DNA from: CBDESN01 sp965242495
GTDB lineage: Bacteria; Pseudomonadota; Alphaproteobacteria; MPNO01
Assembly (NCBI GenBank): GCA_965242495.1
Contig: OZ251446.1
Location: 2,790,001 to 2,854,000 of the forward strand
Direction of reading: 5' to 3'
DNA: 64,000 nucleotides
A model generated the notes under the pieces. The model was given only the letters and a program-made list of their open reading frames with translations, had not been told where the DNA came from and ran no database searches. The translations under genes and the position numbers were made by a program. Positions within the stretch are counted from its first letter, which is position 1. Each line of letters begins with the position of its first letter. Below are positions 1 to 8,018 of the stretch, piece after piece.

Positions 1-86
1 CCGTGCAAGGCGCGGCAAGCTACGCCGCCGGCCGCCGCGGCAACCGCAGCTACGGCGGCGCGCTGAACCTGAAGCTGCGCTTCTGA
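1..86 (+). CDS. C-terminal end of an outer-membrane beta-barrel protein (partial)
   Basis: The frame reading from base 3 stays open to a TGA at 84-86 and encodes a Gly/Arg/Asn-rich tail ending in LNLKLRF. Alternating hydrophobic residues with a terminal Phe are the usual BAM-recognised last strand of an outer-membrane barrel (autotransporter, porin or TonB-dependent receptor). Only 27 codons are present, so the family cannot be named. Barrel identity is inferred from the C-terminal pattern alone. Confidence 0.5.
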   Translation, partial: VQGAASYAAGRRGNRSYGGALNLKLRF

Positions 87-134
87 CGCGGTCCCGCTTT
101 CCCGGAGCCTGCCCCCGGCCCGTCCTCCCCCCTT

Positions 135-318
135 CGTCATTCCCGCGAAAGAGTGTGTGAAGAAATCCCAATACATCCGCGTAATTCGGGATTTTCGCCA
201 TGTCGATAGGAACACAAATGATCTATATAAGGAACGTATGTGGGTCAAATGTAGTGAATCGACTGGATAGACCACAGGTCTTGGGGTTTCTTCACACACT
301 CGAAAGCGGGAATCCATG
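135..318. repeat. REP-like palindrome split by an inserted short element
   Basis: The left half CGTCATTCCCGCGAAAG lies at 135-151 and the right half CGAAAGCGGGAATCCATG at 301-318. Joined through the shared CGAAAG they rebuild the palindrome found intact elsewhere in the window (for example 49917-49936, 60579-60598 and 60661-60680): an 8-bp stem ATTCCCGC/GCGGGAAT closed by a GAAA loop. The rest of 87-443 has no convincing gene. Confidence 0.75.
152..300. mobile_element. MITE-like element with TIRs, inserted in a REP loop
   Basis: A 149-bp non-coding element with terminal inverted repeats. The left end AGTGTGTGAAGAAATCCC (152-169) matches the inverted right end (283-300) at 17 of 18 positions. 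It is flanked by a direct CGAAAG at 146-151 and 301-306, which reads as a 6-bp target duplication. The interior is AT-richer than its surroundings and has no transposase, so it would need an enzyme supplied from elsewhere. Related ends occur at 20427, 49834, 50162 and 62820. Confidence 0.65.
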
Positions 319-443
319 GCGGGAGAGGGCGGGTCCCCGGGCGTATCCGTCGGCCGACGGCCTCCCTCGTCTCCACGGAAAACTTGACGGGGGGGGGTAT
401 GCTGGAGTCGGTCGTTCCGCTCACGGGGTTTCGGAGAGACGCG

Positions 444-656
444 ATGAACGCAACCGCCGCGCCGATGAAGACGAAGCCGGCGCGGCCGCCGGCCGCCGCG
501 CTCGCCCTGGGGCTGGCCCTCGCCCTCGGCGCCGCCGGAGAGGCGGCGGCCCGGGGAGTATGCGCCGGCGAGCTCGCCGCGCGCGCGGGCGGCCCGGCGG
601 GAGGCGGCCCGGCGGGAGGCGGCCCGGGCGCCGTCTCCGCCCTTGCCGGCAAGTGA
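444..656 (+). CDS. small Ala/Gly-rich secreted protein, function unknown
   Basis: A 70-aa ORF. ATG 444 is preceded by GGAGAG at suitable spacing; upstream in-frame starts lack a ribosome site. The N-terminus looks like a signal peptide: a basic stretch (MKTKPARPP), a hydrophobic Ala/Leu core and an AAA-like cleavage site near residue 35. The mature part is short, with two Gly-rich repeats (GGPAGGGPAGGG) from a roughly 15-bp DNA repeat at about 587-632. No family is recognised. GC bias can open spurious frames here; the ribosome site and leader-like N-terminus are the only support. Confidence 0.4.
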   Translation: MNATAAPMKTKPARPPAAALALGLALALGAAGEAAARGVCAGELAARAGGPAGGGPAGGGPGAVSALAGK

Positions 657-716
657 CGCCGCCGCCATGCGGCCTGCGCCGGGCGCCGCCGCTTGCAGCC
701 GCGCGGCCGCGGCCCT

Positions 717-1457
717 ATGCTGGCGCGCATGGCGCAGGCGATGAACCCCGCGGCCGACGGCCCGCCGGGGCCGGAATATCTGGCCCCGACGTCCTGGTTC
801 GATTTCGATCGGCCGATCGTTCGCGACTTCGCCGCGCGCGCGACCGCGGGCGCGGCGAGCGCGACCGACAAGGCGGTCCGGCTCTACTACGCGGTGCGCG
901 ACGGCATCCGCTACGACCCGTACAGCCTGGAGCGCGACCCGGCGACCTACCGGGCGAGCCGGGTGCTCGCCGACGGGGCCGCCTTCTGCATCCCCAAGGC
1001 CATCCTGCTGGTCGCCGCGGCCAGGGCCTGCGGCGTCCCGGCCGGGCTCGGCCTCGCCGACGTGACCAACCATCTGTGCACCGAACGCCTGCTCCGCATC
1101 CTCGGCGGCAACCGGCTGTTCCCGCATCACGGCTATGCGGCCCTCCATCTCGACGGGCGCTGGGTCAAGGCCGCGCCCGCCTTCAACGTCGAGCTCTGCG
1201 ACAAGTTCGACGTGGCCCCCAGCGAGTTCGACGGCCGCAACCACGCCTTGTTGCAGGAATACGACCGGCGCGGTCGCCGGCATATGGACTACGTCGCCGA
1301 TCACGGCGTCTGGCCCGACTTCCCCTATGACCGGGTGATGGACGACCTCGCCGCCTTCTATCCGGCGACGGTGTTCGACGATCTGGCGCGGGCGCGGGCG
1401 GACAACGCCGCCAGGGCCCGGCCCGCCTTCGCCGACGAGCGGCGGTCTCCGGCCTGA
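717..1457 (+). CDS. transglutaminase-like domain protein
   Basis: About 246 aa. The transglutaminase-like (papain-fold) core is visible: catalytic Cys in GAAFCIPKAILLVAAARACG (about residues 88-107), with the following helix typical of the family, and a His in HHGYAALHLDGRWVK. Bacterial members are proteases or peptide-crosslinking enzymes and the substrate is unknown. Possible starts are 693, 717, 729 and 741, none with a strong ribosome site; 717 is a compromise. There is no clear signal peptide. The gene ends 4 bp before the NDUFA9-like gene, so co-transcription is likely. Confidence 0.7.
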   Translation: MLARMAQAMNPAADGPPGPEYLAPTSWFDFDRPIVRDFAARATAGAASATDKAVRLYYAVRDGIRYDPYSLERDPATYRASRVLADGAAFCIPKAILLVAAARACGVPAGLGLADVTNHLCTERLLRILGGNRLFPHHGYAALHLDGRWVKAAPAFNVELCDKFDVAPSEFDGRNHALLQEYDRRGRRHMDYVADHGVWPDFPYDRVMDDLAAFYPATVFDDLARARADNAARARPAFADERRSPA

Positions 1458-1461
1458 CGCC

Positions 1462-2421
1462 ATGGGCGTCGGCGTCGCCGCGGTCTTCGGCGGGTCGGGG
1501 TTCGTCGGCCGCTACGTCGTCCGCGCCCTCGCCCGCCGGGGGGCGCGCGTCCGCGTCGCCGTCCGGCGTCCCGAACGCGCCCTGTTCCTGAAGACCGCGG
1601 GCGCGCCGGGCCAGATCGTCCCGGTCGCCGCCAACCTGCGCGACGACGACTCGGTCCGCGCCGCGGTCGAAGGCGCGGATGCGGTGGTCAATCTGGTCGG
1701 CATCCTGTTCGAGCGCGGCCGCCAGCGCTTCGACGCGGTCCACCGGGCGGGCGCCGGGCGGGTGGCGCGGCTCGCCCGCGCCGCCGGGGCGCGGCGGCTG
1801 CTCCACGTCTCGGCCCTCGGCGCGTCGTCGTCTTCGCCCTCGGCCTACGCCCGCTCCAAGGCGGCCGGCGAGGCGGCGGCGCGGGACGCCTTCCCCGGCG
1901 CCGTCGTGGTTCGGCCGAGCATCGTCTTCGGGCCGGAGGACGATTTCTTCAACCGCTTCGCCGCCCTGGCCCGGCTGACCCCGGCGCTGCCGCTGTTCGG
2001 CGGCGGCGCCACCCGCTTCCAGCCGGTCTATGTCGGCGACGTGGCCCGCGCCGCGGCGGCGCTGCTCGACGCCGCCGACGCCGCCGGGCGGACCTTCGAA
2101 CTGGCCGGCCCCCAGGTCCGGTCGTTCAAGGCGCTCCTGGAGCTGGTGCTGGAGGCGACCGGCCGCCGCCGGCTGCTGCTGCCGGTCCCCTACGCGCTGG
2201 GCGAGATCAAGGCGAGCCTGCTGCAGCTGCTGCCCGCGCCGCCGCTGACGCGCGACCAGGTCCGGCTGCTGCGGGCCGACAACGTGGCCGGCGGGACCTT
2301 GCCGGGGCTGGCCCAGCTCGGCATCGAGCCCACCGCCCTCGAAGCCGTCGTCCCCGCCTGTCTCGAACGCTACCGCCGCCGCGGCGCCCGCCCCCGGGGC
2401 GGCGCGCCCGGGACGGCGTGA
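1462..2421 (+). CDS. NAD(P)-binding reductase of the complex I NDUFA9 family
   Basis: A 319-aa Rossmann-fold protein of the extended/atypical SDR class. The glycine-rich nucleotide motif is at the N-terminus (VFGGSGFVGRYVVRAL), followed by NLVGILFERG, a YARSK segment in the active-site position, and VVVRPSIVFGPEDDF(F)NRFA. These patterns match bacterial homologues of the NDUFA9 (39 kDa) accessory subunit of respiratory complex I, common in Alphaproteobacteria. The role is probably structural or in quinone-site chemistry rather than metabolic. No other nuo genes are in the window. Confidence 0.8.
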   Translation: MGVGVAAVFGGSGFVGRYVVRALARRGARVRVAVRRPERALFLKTAGAPGQIVPVAANLRDDDSVRAAVEGADAVVNLVGILFERGRQRFDAVHRAGAGRVARLARAAGARRLLHVSALGASSSSPSAYARSKAAGEAAARDAFPGAVVVRPSIVFGPEDDFFNRFAALARLTPALPLFGGGATRFQPVYVGDVARAAAALLDAADAAGRTFELAGPQVRSFKALLELVLEATGRRRLLLPVPYALGEIKASLLQLLPAPPLTRDQVRLLRADNVAGGTLPGLAQLGIEPTALEAVVPACLERYRRRGARPRGGAPGTA

Positions 2422-2458
2422 CGCCGGCGAGGGACCGGCCGGACAGGGAGGAAACCCG

Positions 2459-3988
2459 ATGGAATTCACGCTGCCGACGACCGAAGCGATCAAGCGGATC
2501 GGCGCCGGTCTCGGGTTCGAGATCGACGACGCGGGCGCCGCCGACATGCTGGCCTACATGGCGCCCTTCGCCGACGGGTTCAACGCCGTGGACGCGCTGT
2601 CCGACGACCTGCCCGCGGTGAAGTATCCGCGCGGCGCATGGCGGCGGCCGGCGGCGGCGGAAAACCCGTACAACGCCTGGTCCGTCAAGTGTTCGATCCG
2701 GGGCGCCGCCGCCGGCATGCTCGCCGGCAAGCGGGTCGCGATCAAGGATTCCGCCTGCGTCGCCGGCCTCCCGATGATGAACGGGGCCTCGGTGCTCGAG
2801 GGCTACGTCCCCGAATTCGACGCCTCGGTGGTCGCCCGCCTCCTCGACCACGGCGCCGAGATCGTCGGCAAGGCCGAGTGCGAGTATTTCTGCATCTCCG
2901 GCGGCAGCAGCACCTGCGCCAACGGCTACGTCGAGAGCCCGCGCAACCCGGGGCATACGCCGGGCGGCTCCTCGACCGGGAGCGCCGCCCTGGTCGCCGC
3001 CGGCGAGGTCGACATGGCGCTCGGCGGCGATCAGGCGGGGTCGATCCGCATCCCCGCCTCCTATTCCGGGATCGTCGGCGTCAAGCCGACCTTCGGCCTG
3101 GTGCCCTATACCGGCATCATGGGGATCGAGGCGACGATCGACCACACCGGCCCGCTCACCGCCGACGTCGCCGCCAACGCCTTGTTCCTGGAGGCGATGG
3201 CGGGGGAGGACGGCCTCGACCCGCGCCAGCGCGCCGCGGTCGCCGCCCCGCCCTGCGCCGACGCCCTCGGGCGGAGCGCCGCGGGACTCCGGATCGCGGT
3301 CGTCGCCGAGGGGTTCGGCCGCTACGACTCGGAGGCCGACGTCGATGCGACCGTGCGCGCCGCGGCGGCGCGGCTGCGGGCGCTCGGCGCCGAGGTCGAC
3401 GAGGTCTCGATCCCGCTGCATGCGACCGGCTCCTCGATCTGGGGCGCGATCTGCCTCGACGCCATCTACCGCCAGATGCACCGGGGCTACGGGTTCGGCG
3501 GCAACGTCGGCGGCGTCTACCCGACGACGCTGATCGACCGCCTCGCCGCGGCCGGCGACCGGATGCGGGAGCTGCCGCACACGCTGCGCTTCGCCCTGCT
3601 GCTGGGCCGCTACGCCGACCAGGCCTATGGCGGCCATTTCCACGCCAAGGGGCAGAACGCCCGGCGCGCGCTGCGGGCGGCCTATGACGAGGCCCTCGCC
3701 GGCCGCGACCTGCTGCTGATGCCGACGACGCCGATGAAGACGTCGCGCATCGTCCCCCGCGACGGGCCGTTCCTCGAGGTGATGCGGCATTGCTGGGAGG
3801 CGATCGGCAACACCTGCCCGTTCAACGTCACCGGCCACCCGGCGATCTCGCTCCCCTGCGGCCTCGCCGACGACCGCCCGGTCGGGCTGATGCTGATCGG
3901 CCGCCACTTCGACGAACCCACCCTCTATCGCGCCGCCCACGCCTTCGAACAGTCCGCCGACTGGCGGACCATGGGCCCCGCGGGCTAG
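2459..3988 (+). CDS. amidase (amidase signature family)
   Basis: A 509-aa amidase-signature enzyme predicted to hydrolyse a carboxamide to acid and ammonia in the cytoplasm. The Ser-cisSer-Lys triad is visible: Lys96 in RVAIKDSACVAG, the cis-Ser in GGSSTGSAA (171/172) and Ser195 in GGDQAGSIRIPAS. As I recall, these positions coincide with the triad of the Rhodococcus nitrile-pathway amidase (K96, S171, S195). The long N-terminal alpha domain before residue 90 also fits that subgroup. A GGGAGGAAAC ribosome site precedes ATG 2459. It converges on a paralogous amidase with only 36 bp between them. Confidence 0.9.
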   Translation: MEFTLPTTEAIKRIGAGLGFEIDDAGAADMLAYMAPFADGFNAVDALSDDLPAVKYPRGAWRRPAAAENPYNAWSVKCSIRGAAAGMLAGKRVAIKDSACVAGLPMMNGASVLEGYVPEFDASVVARLLDHGAEIVGKAECEYFCISGGSSTCANGYVESPRNPGHTPGGSSTGSAALVAAGEVDMALGGDQAGSIRIPASYSGIVGVKPTFGLVPYTGIMGIEATIDHTGPLTADVAANALFLEAMAGEDGLDPRQRAAVAAPPCADALGRSAAGLRIAVVAEGFGRYDSEADVDATVRAAAARLRALGAEVDEVSIPLHATGSSIWGAICLDAIYRQMHRGYGFGGNVGGVYPTTLIDRLAAAGDRMRELPHTLRFALLLGRYADQAYGGHFHAKGQNARRALRAAYDEALAGRDLLLMPTTPMKTSRIVPRDGPFLEVMRHCWEAIGNTCPFNVTGHPAISLPCGLADDRPVGLMLIGRHFDEPTLYRAAHAFEQSADWRTMGPAG

Positions 3989-4024
3989 CCCGCGCCGGCG
4001 TTCCGCCCCGCCGCCGCCCCGGGG

Positions 4025-5536
4025 TCAGAACCCGCGCCAGTCGGCGGACTGTTCGAAGGCGTGGGCGGCGCGGTAGATCGCGCATTCGTCCCAGTGGCGC
4101 CCGGCCAGCATCAGCCCGATCGGCAGGCCGTCGCCCAGGCCGCAGGGGAGGCTCATCGCCGGGTGGCCGGTCAGGTTGAAGCCCGACGTGTTGGCGAGCA
4201 TCTCCCACGCGACCCGCGTGACCTCCTCCGGGGCCGCGTCGGGCGGCGGCAGCTTCGACGCCTTGACCGGCAGCGTCGGCATCAGCAGCAGATCGCAGCC
4301 GGCGAGCGCCTCGTCGTAGGCGGCGCGCAGCCGGCGGCGCAGATTCATCGCCTTGGCGTAGTAGCGCCCGCGATAGCGGCCGAGCGAATACTGGCCGAAC
4401 AGGGCGATGATCTTGATCGTGTCGGCGAACTCGTCGGCGCGGCCGCGCCAGCCCGCGGCGGCGTTGAGCAGGCTGGCGACGTAGAGCCCCTCATGGTTCA
4501 CCCCGCCGCCGTTCATCGTCATCATGGTGACGAAGCCGCCGTCATGGCCGACCGGGACCCAGATGCGCGACGCCATGGCGTGCAGCGGGATCGAGACCTC
4601 CACCGGCTCGGCCCCGAGCCCGGCGAGCCGTTCGACGCCCGCCCGCACCTTGGCGTCGACGTCGGGCTGGGAATTGTCGTGGCCGAACCCCTCCTTGACG
4701 ACGCCGATGCGGAGACCCTTCGCGTCCTGCCCCAGCGCCTCCGTGTAGCGCGCGACCCGGGCCCCGCGCTGGCGCGAATCCAGCCCGTCGGGCCCCGCGA
4801 TCGTCTCCAGCAACAGCGCGTTGTCGGCCACGTTGGCGGTGATCGGGCCGCAATGGTCGACGGTGGTCTCGAGCGAGACCGCCCCGGTATAGGGAACCAG
4901 GCCGAAGCTGGGCTTCATGCCGTAGACGCCGCAATAGGACGCCGGGATGCGGATCGACCCGGCCTGATCGCCGCCCAGGGCCATGTCCACGTCGCCGGCG
5001 GCCACGACCGCGGCCGAGCCGGACGACGACCCGCCGGCCGACCAGCCCCGCCGCCAGGGGTTGTGCACCGGGCCGGTGGCGCTGGTCGCGCTGGTGCCGG
5101 AGACGCAGAGATACTCGCACACCGCCTTGCCGGCGATCTCGCCGCCGGCGTCGAGGATGCGCGTGACCACGGTGGCGTCGACCTCGGGGGTGTAGCCTTC
5201 GAGCACGCTGGCGCCGTTCATCATCGGCACCCCGGCGACGCAGATGTTGTCCTTGATCGCGACCCGCCGGCCCTCGAGCCGCCCGCGCGGCGAACCCCGG
5301 ATGGCGGTCTTGTAATACCAGGCGCCGTGCGGGTTCTCGTCGGCGTCGGGGCGGTAGCCCGGGGTGCGCGGATAGCGGACCTCGGGCAGTTCGTCGGGCA
5401 GCGCGTCCAACGCCCGGTAGGCCGCGGCCAGCGGCTTCATGATCCGCCGCGCCTCCTCCAGATAGTCGTCCGCAGGCGCCATGCCGAGCGCATCCGCCGA
5501 CTCCCGGAGCTGCGCAACCGTCGGAAGCTGAAACAT
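4025..5536 (-). CDS. amidase, last gene of the Urt/Fmd-type transporter operon
   Basis: A 503-aa amidase-signature enzyme clearly paralogous to the neighbour at 2459. The triad is Lys95 (RVAIKDNICVAG), cis-Ser 170/171 (GGSSSGSAA) and Ser194 (GGDQAGSIRIPAS). ATG 5536 follows GGAGAGG. It starts 13 bp after the LivF/UrtE-type ATPase gene ends, on the same strand, so it is very likely co-transcribed with the five transporter genes at 5550-10173. That context suggests the transporter brings in the amide and this enzyme releases ammonia. The actual substrate cannot be read from sequence. Confidence 0.9.
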   Translation of the reverse strand: MFQLPTVAQLRESADALGMAPADDYLEEARRIMKPLAAAYRALDALPDELPEVRYPRTPGYRPDADENPHGAWYYKTAIRGSPRGRLEGRRVAIKDNICVAGVPMMNGASVLEGYTPEVDATVVTRILDAGGEIAGKAVCEYLCVSGTSATSATGPVHNPWRRGWSAGGSSSGSAAVVAAGDVDMALGGDQAGSIRIPASYCGVYGMKPSFGLVPYTGAVSLETTVDHCGPITANVADNALLLETIAGPDGLDSRQRGARVARYTEALGQDAKGLRIGVVKEGFGHDNSQPDVDAKVRAGVERLAGLGAEPVEVSIPLHAMASRIWVPVGHDGGFVTMMTMNGGGVNHEGLYVASLLNAAAGWRGRADEFADTIKIIALFGQYSLGRYRGRYYAKAMNLRRRLRAAYDEALAGCDLLLMPTLPVKASKLPPPDAAPEEVTRVAWEMLANTSGFNLTGHPAMSLPCGLGDGLPIGLMLAGRHWDECAIYRAAHAFEQSADWRGF

Positions 5537-5549
5537 TCCGTCCTCTCCT

Positions 5550-6254
5550 TCAGGCCCGGAGGCCGACGAATTCGTCCACCGCCGCCGCCTCGCCCAGCCG
5601 GGCCGGGTCCGGCCCCTCCCGGATCGCGCCCTTCTGGATGATCAGCACCCGGTCGGACAGTTCGGCGACGAACTCCAGATTCTGCTCGACCAGGACGACG
5701 GTCAGATCGCGCGCGCGCCTCAGCCCGGCCAGCAGTTCGAGGATCTGGCCGACGATCGACGGCTGGACGCCCTCGGTCGGCTCGTCGAGCAGGATCAGCC
5801 GCGGGCCGGCGCACAGGCAGCGGGCGATGGCCAGTATCTGCTGCTCGCCGCCGCTGAGCGCGGCTCCCTGGCGGTCGAGCAGCGGCCGCAGCCGAGGGAA
5901 GTCGGCGAGCACCGCCTCGACGGCGCCGCTCTCCGCTTTGCCGCCCGCCAGCGCGCCCATCCGCAGATTGTCCATCACGCTGAGCCGGGGGAAGATGTCG
6001 CGCCCCTGGGGGACGTAGCCCATGCCGCGGCGCGCGCGGCGATGCGGCGGCTCGCGGGTCACGTCCTCGCCGTCGAAGCGGACGGCGCCGCCGGTGGCCG
6101 GGATCAGCCCCATCAGCGCGCGCATCAGCGTCGTCTTGCCCATGCCGTTATGGCCGAGGATGCCGACGACCTCGCCCCGGGCCGCGTCGAAGCCGATCCC
6201 GTCGAGGATCGGGATGCGGCCGTAGCTGGCCCGAAGGCCGTCTACGCTAAGCAT
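5550..6254 (-). CDS. branched-chain/urea-type ABC transporter ATPase (LivF/UrtE-like)
   Basis: A 234-aa ABC ATPase with Walker A GHNGMGKTT, signature LSGGEQQILAIAR, Walker B LILLDEPTEGVQPSI and the switch His after VVLVEQN. The DEPTEG-x-QPSI run is characteristic of UrtE, the second ATPase of urea/short-chain-amide importers, more than of amino-acid LivF. The start codon overlaps the end of the LivG/UrtD-like gene by 8 bp, indicating translational coupling. It works as a heterodimer with that ATPase at the inner membrane. Confidence 0.9.
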   Translation of the reverse strand: MLSVDGLRASYGRIPILDGIGFDAARGEVVGILGHNGMGKTTLMRALMGLIPATGGAVRFDGEDVTREPPHRRARRGMGYVPQGRDIFPRLSVMDNLRMGALAGGKAESGAVEAVLADFPRLRPLLDRQGAALSGGEQQILAIARCLCAGPRLILLDEPTEGVQPSIVGQILELLAGLRRARDLTVVLVEQNLEFVAELSDRVLIIQKGAIREGPDPARLGEAAAVDEFVGLRA

Positions 6255-6987
6255 CGTCCGCCTGGCGCGCGCCCGCCGCCCGCCGGCCGAGATAGACGTC
6301 GCGGACGCGGTCGTCGGCGAGGACGCGCTCGATGTCGTCCTCGACCAGAATCCGGCCCCGATGGAAGACGGTGACCTTGCGGGCGATCATGCGGACGAAC
6401 TGCATGTCGTGCTCGACCACGATGGTCGTCCGGTCGCGGCCGATCTCGCGGATCAGCCCGGCCGTGCGCGCCACCTCCTCCTGGGTCATGCCCGCGGTCG
6501 GCTCGTCGAGCAGCAGCAGCCGCGGCTCGCTCGCCAGCACGACGCCGAGCTCCAGCCATTGGCGCCGGCCGTGCGGCAGATGGCCGGCCGCCATCCGCGC
6601 CTGGTCCTGCAAGCCGACGCGGGCGAGGATGCGCTCGACCGCCTCGCCGGCCTCGGCGCGGCCGCGCCGGCGGCGCGCCGCCAGCCGCAGATTCTCGGCC
6701 ACGCTCAGCCCGTCGAACAGGCTCGGCGTTTGGGTCTTGATGGCGACGCCGAGGCGGCCCACCGCATGGGGCTGCGCGCGGGTCACGTCGCGGCCGTCGA
6801 ACAGGATGCGCCCCGCGCTCGGCCGCAGCTGGCCGGTCAGGCATTTGAAGAAGGTGCTCTTGCCGGCCCCGTTGGGGCCGATCAGGCAGCGCAGCTCGCC
6901 CTCCTCCAGGGTGAAGTTGGCGCGGTCCACCGCGGTCACGCCGCCGAACCGCATCGACAGGTCGCGGGTCTCGAGGATCGGCGCCAT
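6247..6987 (-). CDS. ABC transporter ATPase (LivG/UrtD-like)
   Basis: A 246-aa ABC ATPase: Walker A GPNGAGKST, a variant signature LPHGRRQWLELG, Walker B LLLLDEPTAGMTQEE and switch HD in VVEHDMQFV. The PHG-x-RQWLE signature and DEP-x-AGMT closely resemble UrtD of urea transporters, where LSHGQKQWLEIG and DEPVAGMT are typical. The start at ATG 6987 gives the normal family length; the open frame continues upstream as a non-coding Arg-rich extension. The gene lies 20 bp after the permease gene. Confidence 0.9.
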   Translation of the reverse strand: MAPILETRDLSMRFGGVTAVDRANFTLEEGELRCLIGPNGAGKSTFFKCLTGQLRPSAGRILFDGRDVTRAQPHAVGRLGVAIKTQTPSLFDGLSVAENLRLAARRRRGRAEAGEAVERILARVGLQDQARMAAGHLPHGRRQWLELGVVLASEPRLLLLDEPTAGMTQEEVARTAGLIREIGRDRTTIVVEHDMQFVRMIARKVTVFHRGRILVEDDIERVLADDRVRDVYLGRRAAGARQADDA

Positions 6988-7007
6988 GCGCGCGCGTCCC
7001 GGCGGCC

Positions 7008-8018
7008 CTAACGCGCCCGGGTCGCGAACAGCCGGTCGCCCAGCGGCGCGAACAGGCGGGCCGCCAGCGGCGCGAGGCCGCGCGGGGCGAACAGCACGAT
7101 CGCCACGAACACGACGCCCAGCACCAGGTTGATGTCGGTGATCTTGGTCTCGCCCAGCCAGGTGGCGACGTATTGGATCAGCACGCAGCCGACGATCGGC
7201 CCGAACAGCGTCCCCAGCCCGCCGACCAGCAGCCACATGATGATCTGCGCGGTCTGTAGCAGCGAGAACACGGTCGGGCTGACATAGGCGCCCCAGGCGC
7301 AGAACAGCACCCCGGCGAGCCCGGCGATGCCGGCCCCGACGGCGAGCACGATCAGCTTGTAGCGGCGGACGTCGTAGCCGAGCAGCTCGGCGCGGGTTTC
7401 GTTCTCGCGGATCGAGACGACGACGCGGCCGAAATCGCTGGCCAGCAGCAGGCGCAGGCCGAAATAGACCGCGACCAGGAGCGCCGCGCTCAGCACGTAG
7501 AGGTCGTCGTAGACGATCGGCGCGCCGGCGTCGCCCGGCGCGTTGATCGGCGGCACCGACGGTATGCCGTTATAGCCGCCCAGCAGCGCCTTGCCGATCT
7601 TGTATTCGCTGCCCGCGGTGGCGCCGACGAAGTAGTAGAAGATCAGCGACGCCGCGAGGGTGATCACCGCCAGATAGACGTCGCTGACGCGGCCCCAGAA
7701 CATGAAGTAGCCGAGCACGACGGCGAGCAGCGCCGGCAGCAGAACGCCGAGCAGCAGCGGCAGCGTGCTCTCGCCGATGTTGATCGCCGCGACGGCGTAG
7801 CTGTAGGCCCCGAGGCCGAAGAACATCGATTGGCCGAGACACAATATGCCGCCGAACCCCCAGACCAGGGCGAGGCTCAGGGCGAGGATCGACATCGTCG
7901 CGAACAGGGTGAGATCGAACATCAGGAAGGTCTCGGCGACGGCCGGGACGACGAAGACCGCGCCCGCGCCGAGCCCCGCCATGGCCCACAGCCCCGCGGC
8001 GCCGGAGGACAGTCTCAC
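7008..8018 (-). CDS. ABC transporter permease (LivM/UrtC-like)
   Basis: A 336-aa integral membrane permease with many hydrophobic helices. It has the family motif around WGFGGILCLGQSMFFGLGAY near residue 50 and SIRENETRAELLGYDVRRYK on the cytoplasmic EAA-type loop. GTG at 8018 was chosen because it overlaps the stop of the preceding permease gene as GTGA and removes an Arg-rich spurious extension. It pairs with the LivH-like permease to form the channel of the amide/urea-type importer. Confidence 0.9.
   Translation of the reverse strand: MRLSSGAAGLWAMAGLGAGAVFVVPAVAETFLMFDLTLFATMSILALSLALVWGFGGILCLGQSMFFGLGAYSYAVAAINIGESTLPLLLGVLLPALLAVVLGYFMFWGRVSDVYLAVITLAASLIFYYFVGATAGSEYKIGKALLGGYNGIPSVPPINAPGDAGAPIVYDDLYVLSAALLVAVYFGLRLLLASDFGRVVVSIRENETRAELLGYDVRRYKLIVLAVGAGIAGLAGVLFCAWGAYVSPTVFSLLQTAQIIMWLLVGGLGTLFGPIVGCVLIQYVATWLGETKITDINLVLGVVFVAIVLFAPRGLAPLAARLFAPLGDRLFATRAR

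Noticed and set aside
384..403. Possible sigma70 promoter TTGACG ... TATGCT
   Set aside because: The two boxes are only 8 bp apart instead of about 17, so they cannot form a normal promoter.
200..1330. Long Arg/Pro/Gly-rich frame (376 codons)
   Set aside because: It is the shadow of the real frame at 717-1457; Arg-rich low-complexity translation and no ribosome site.
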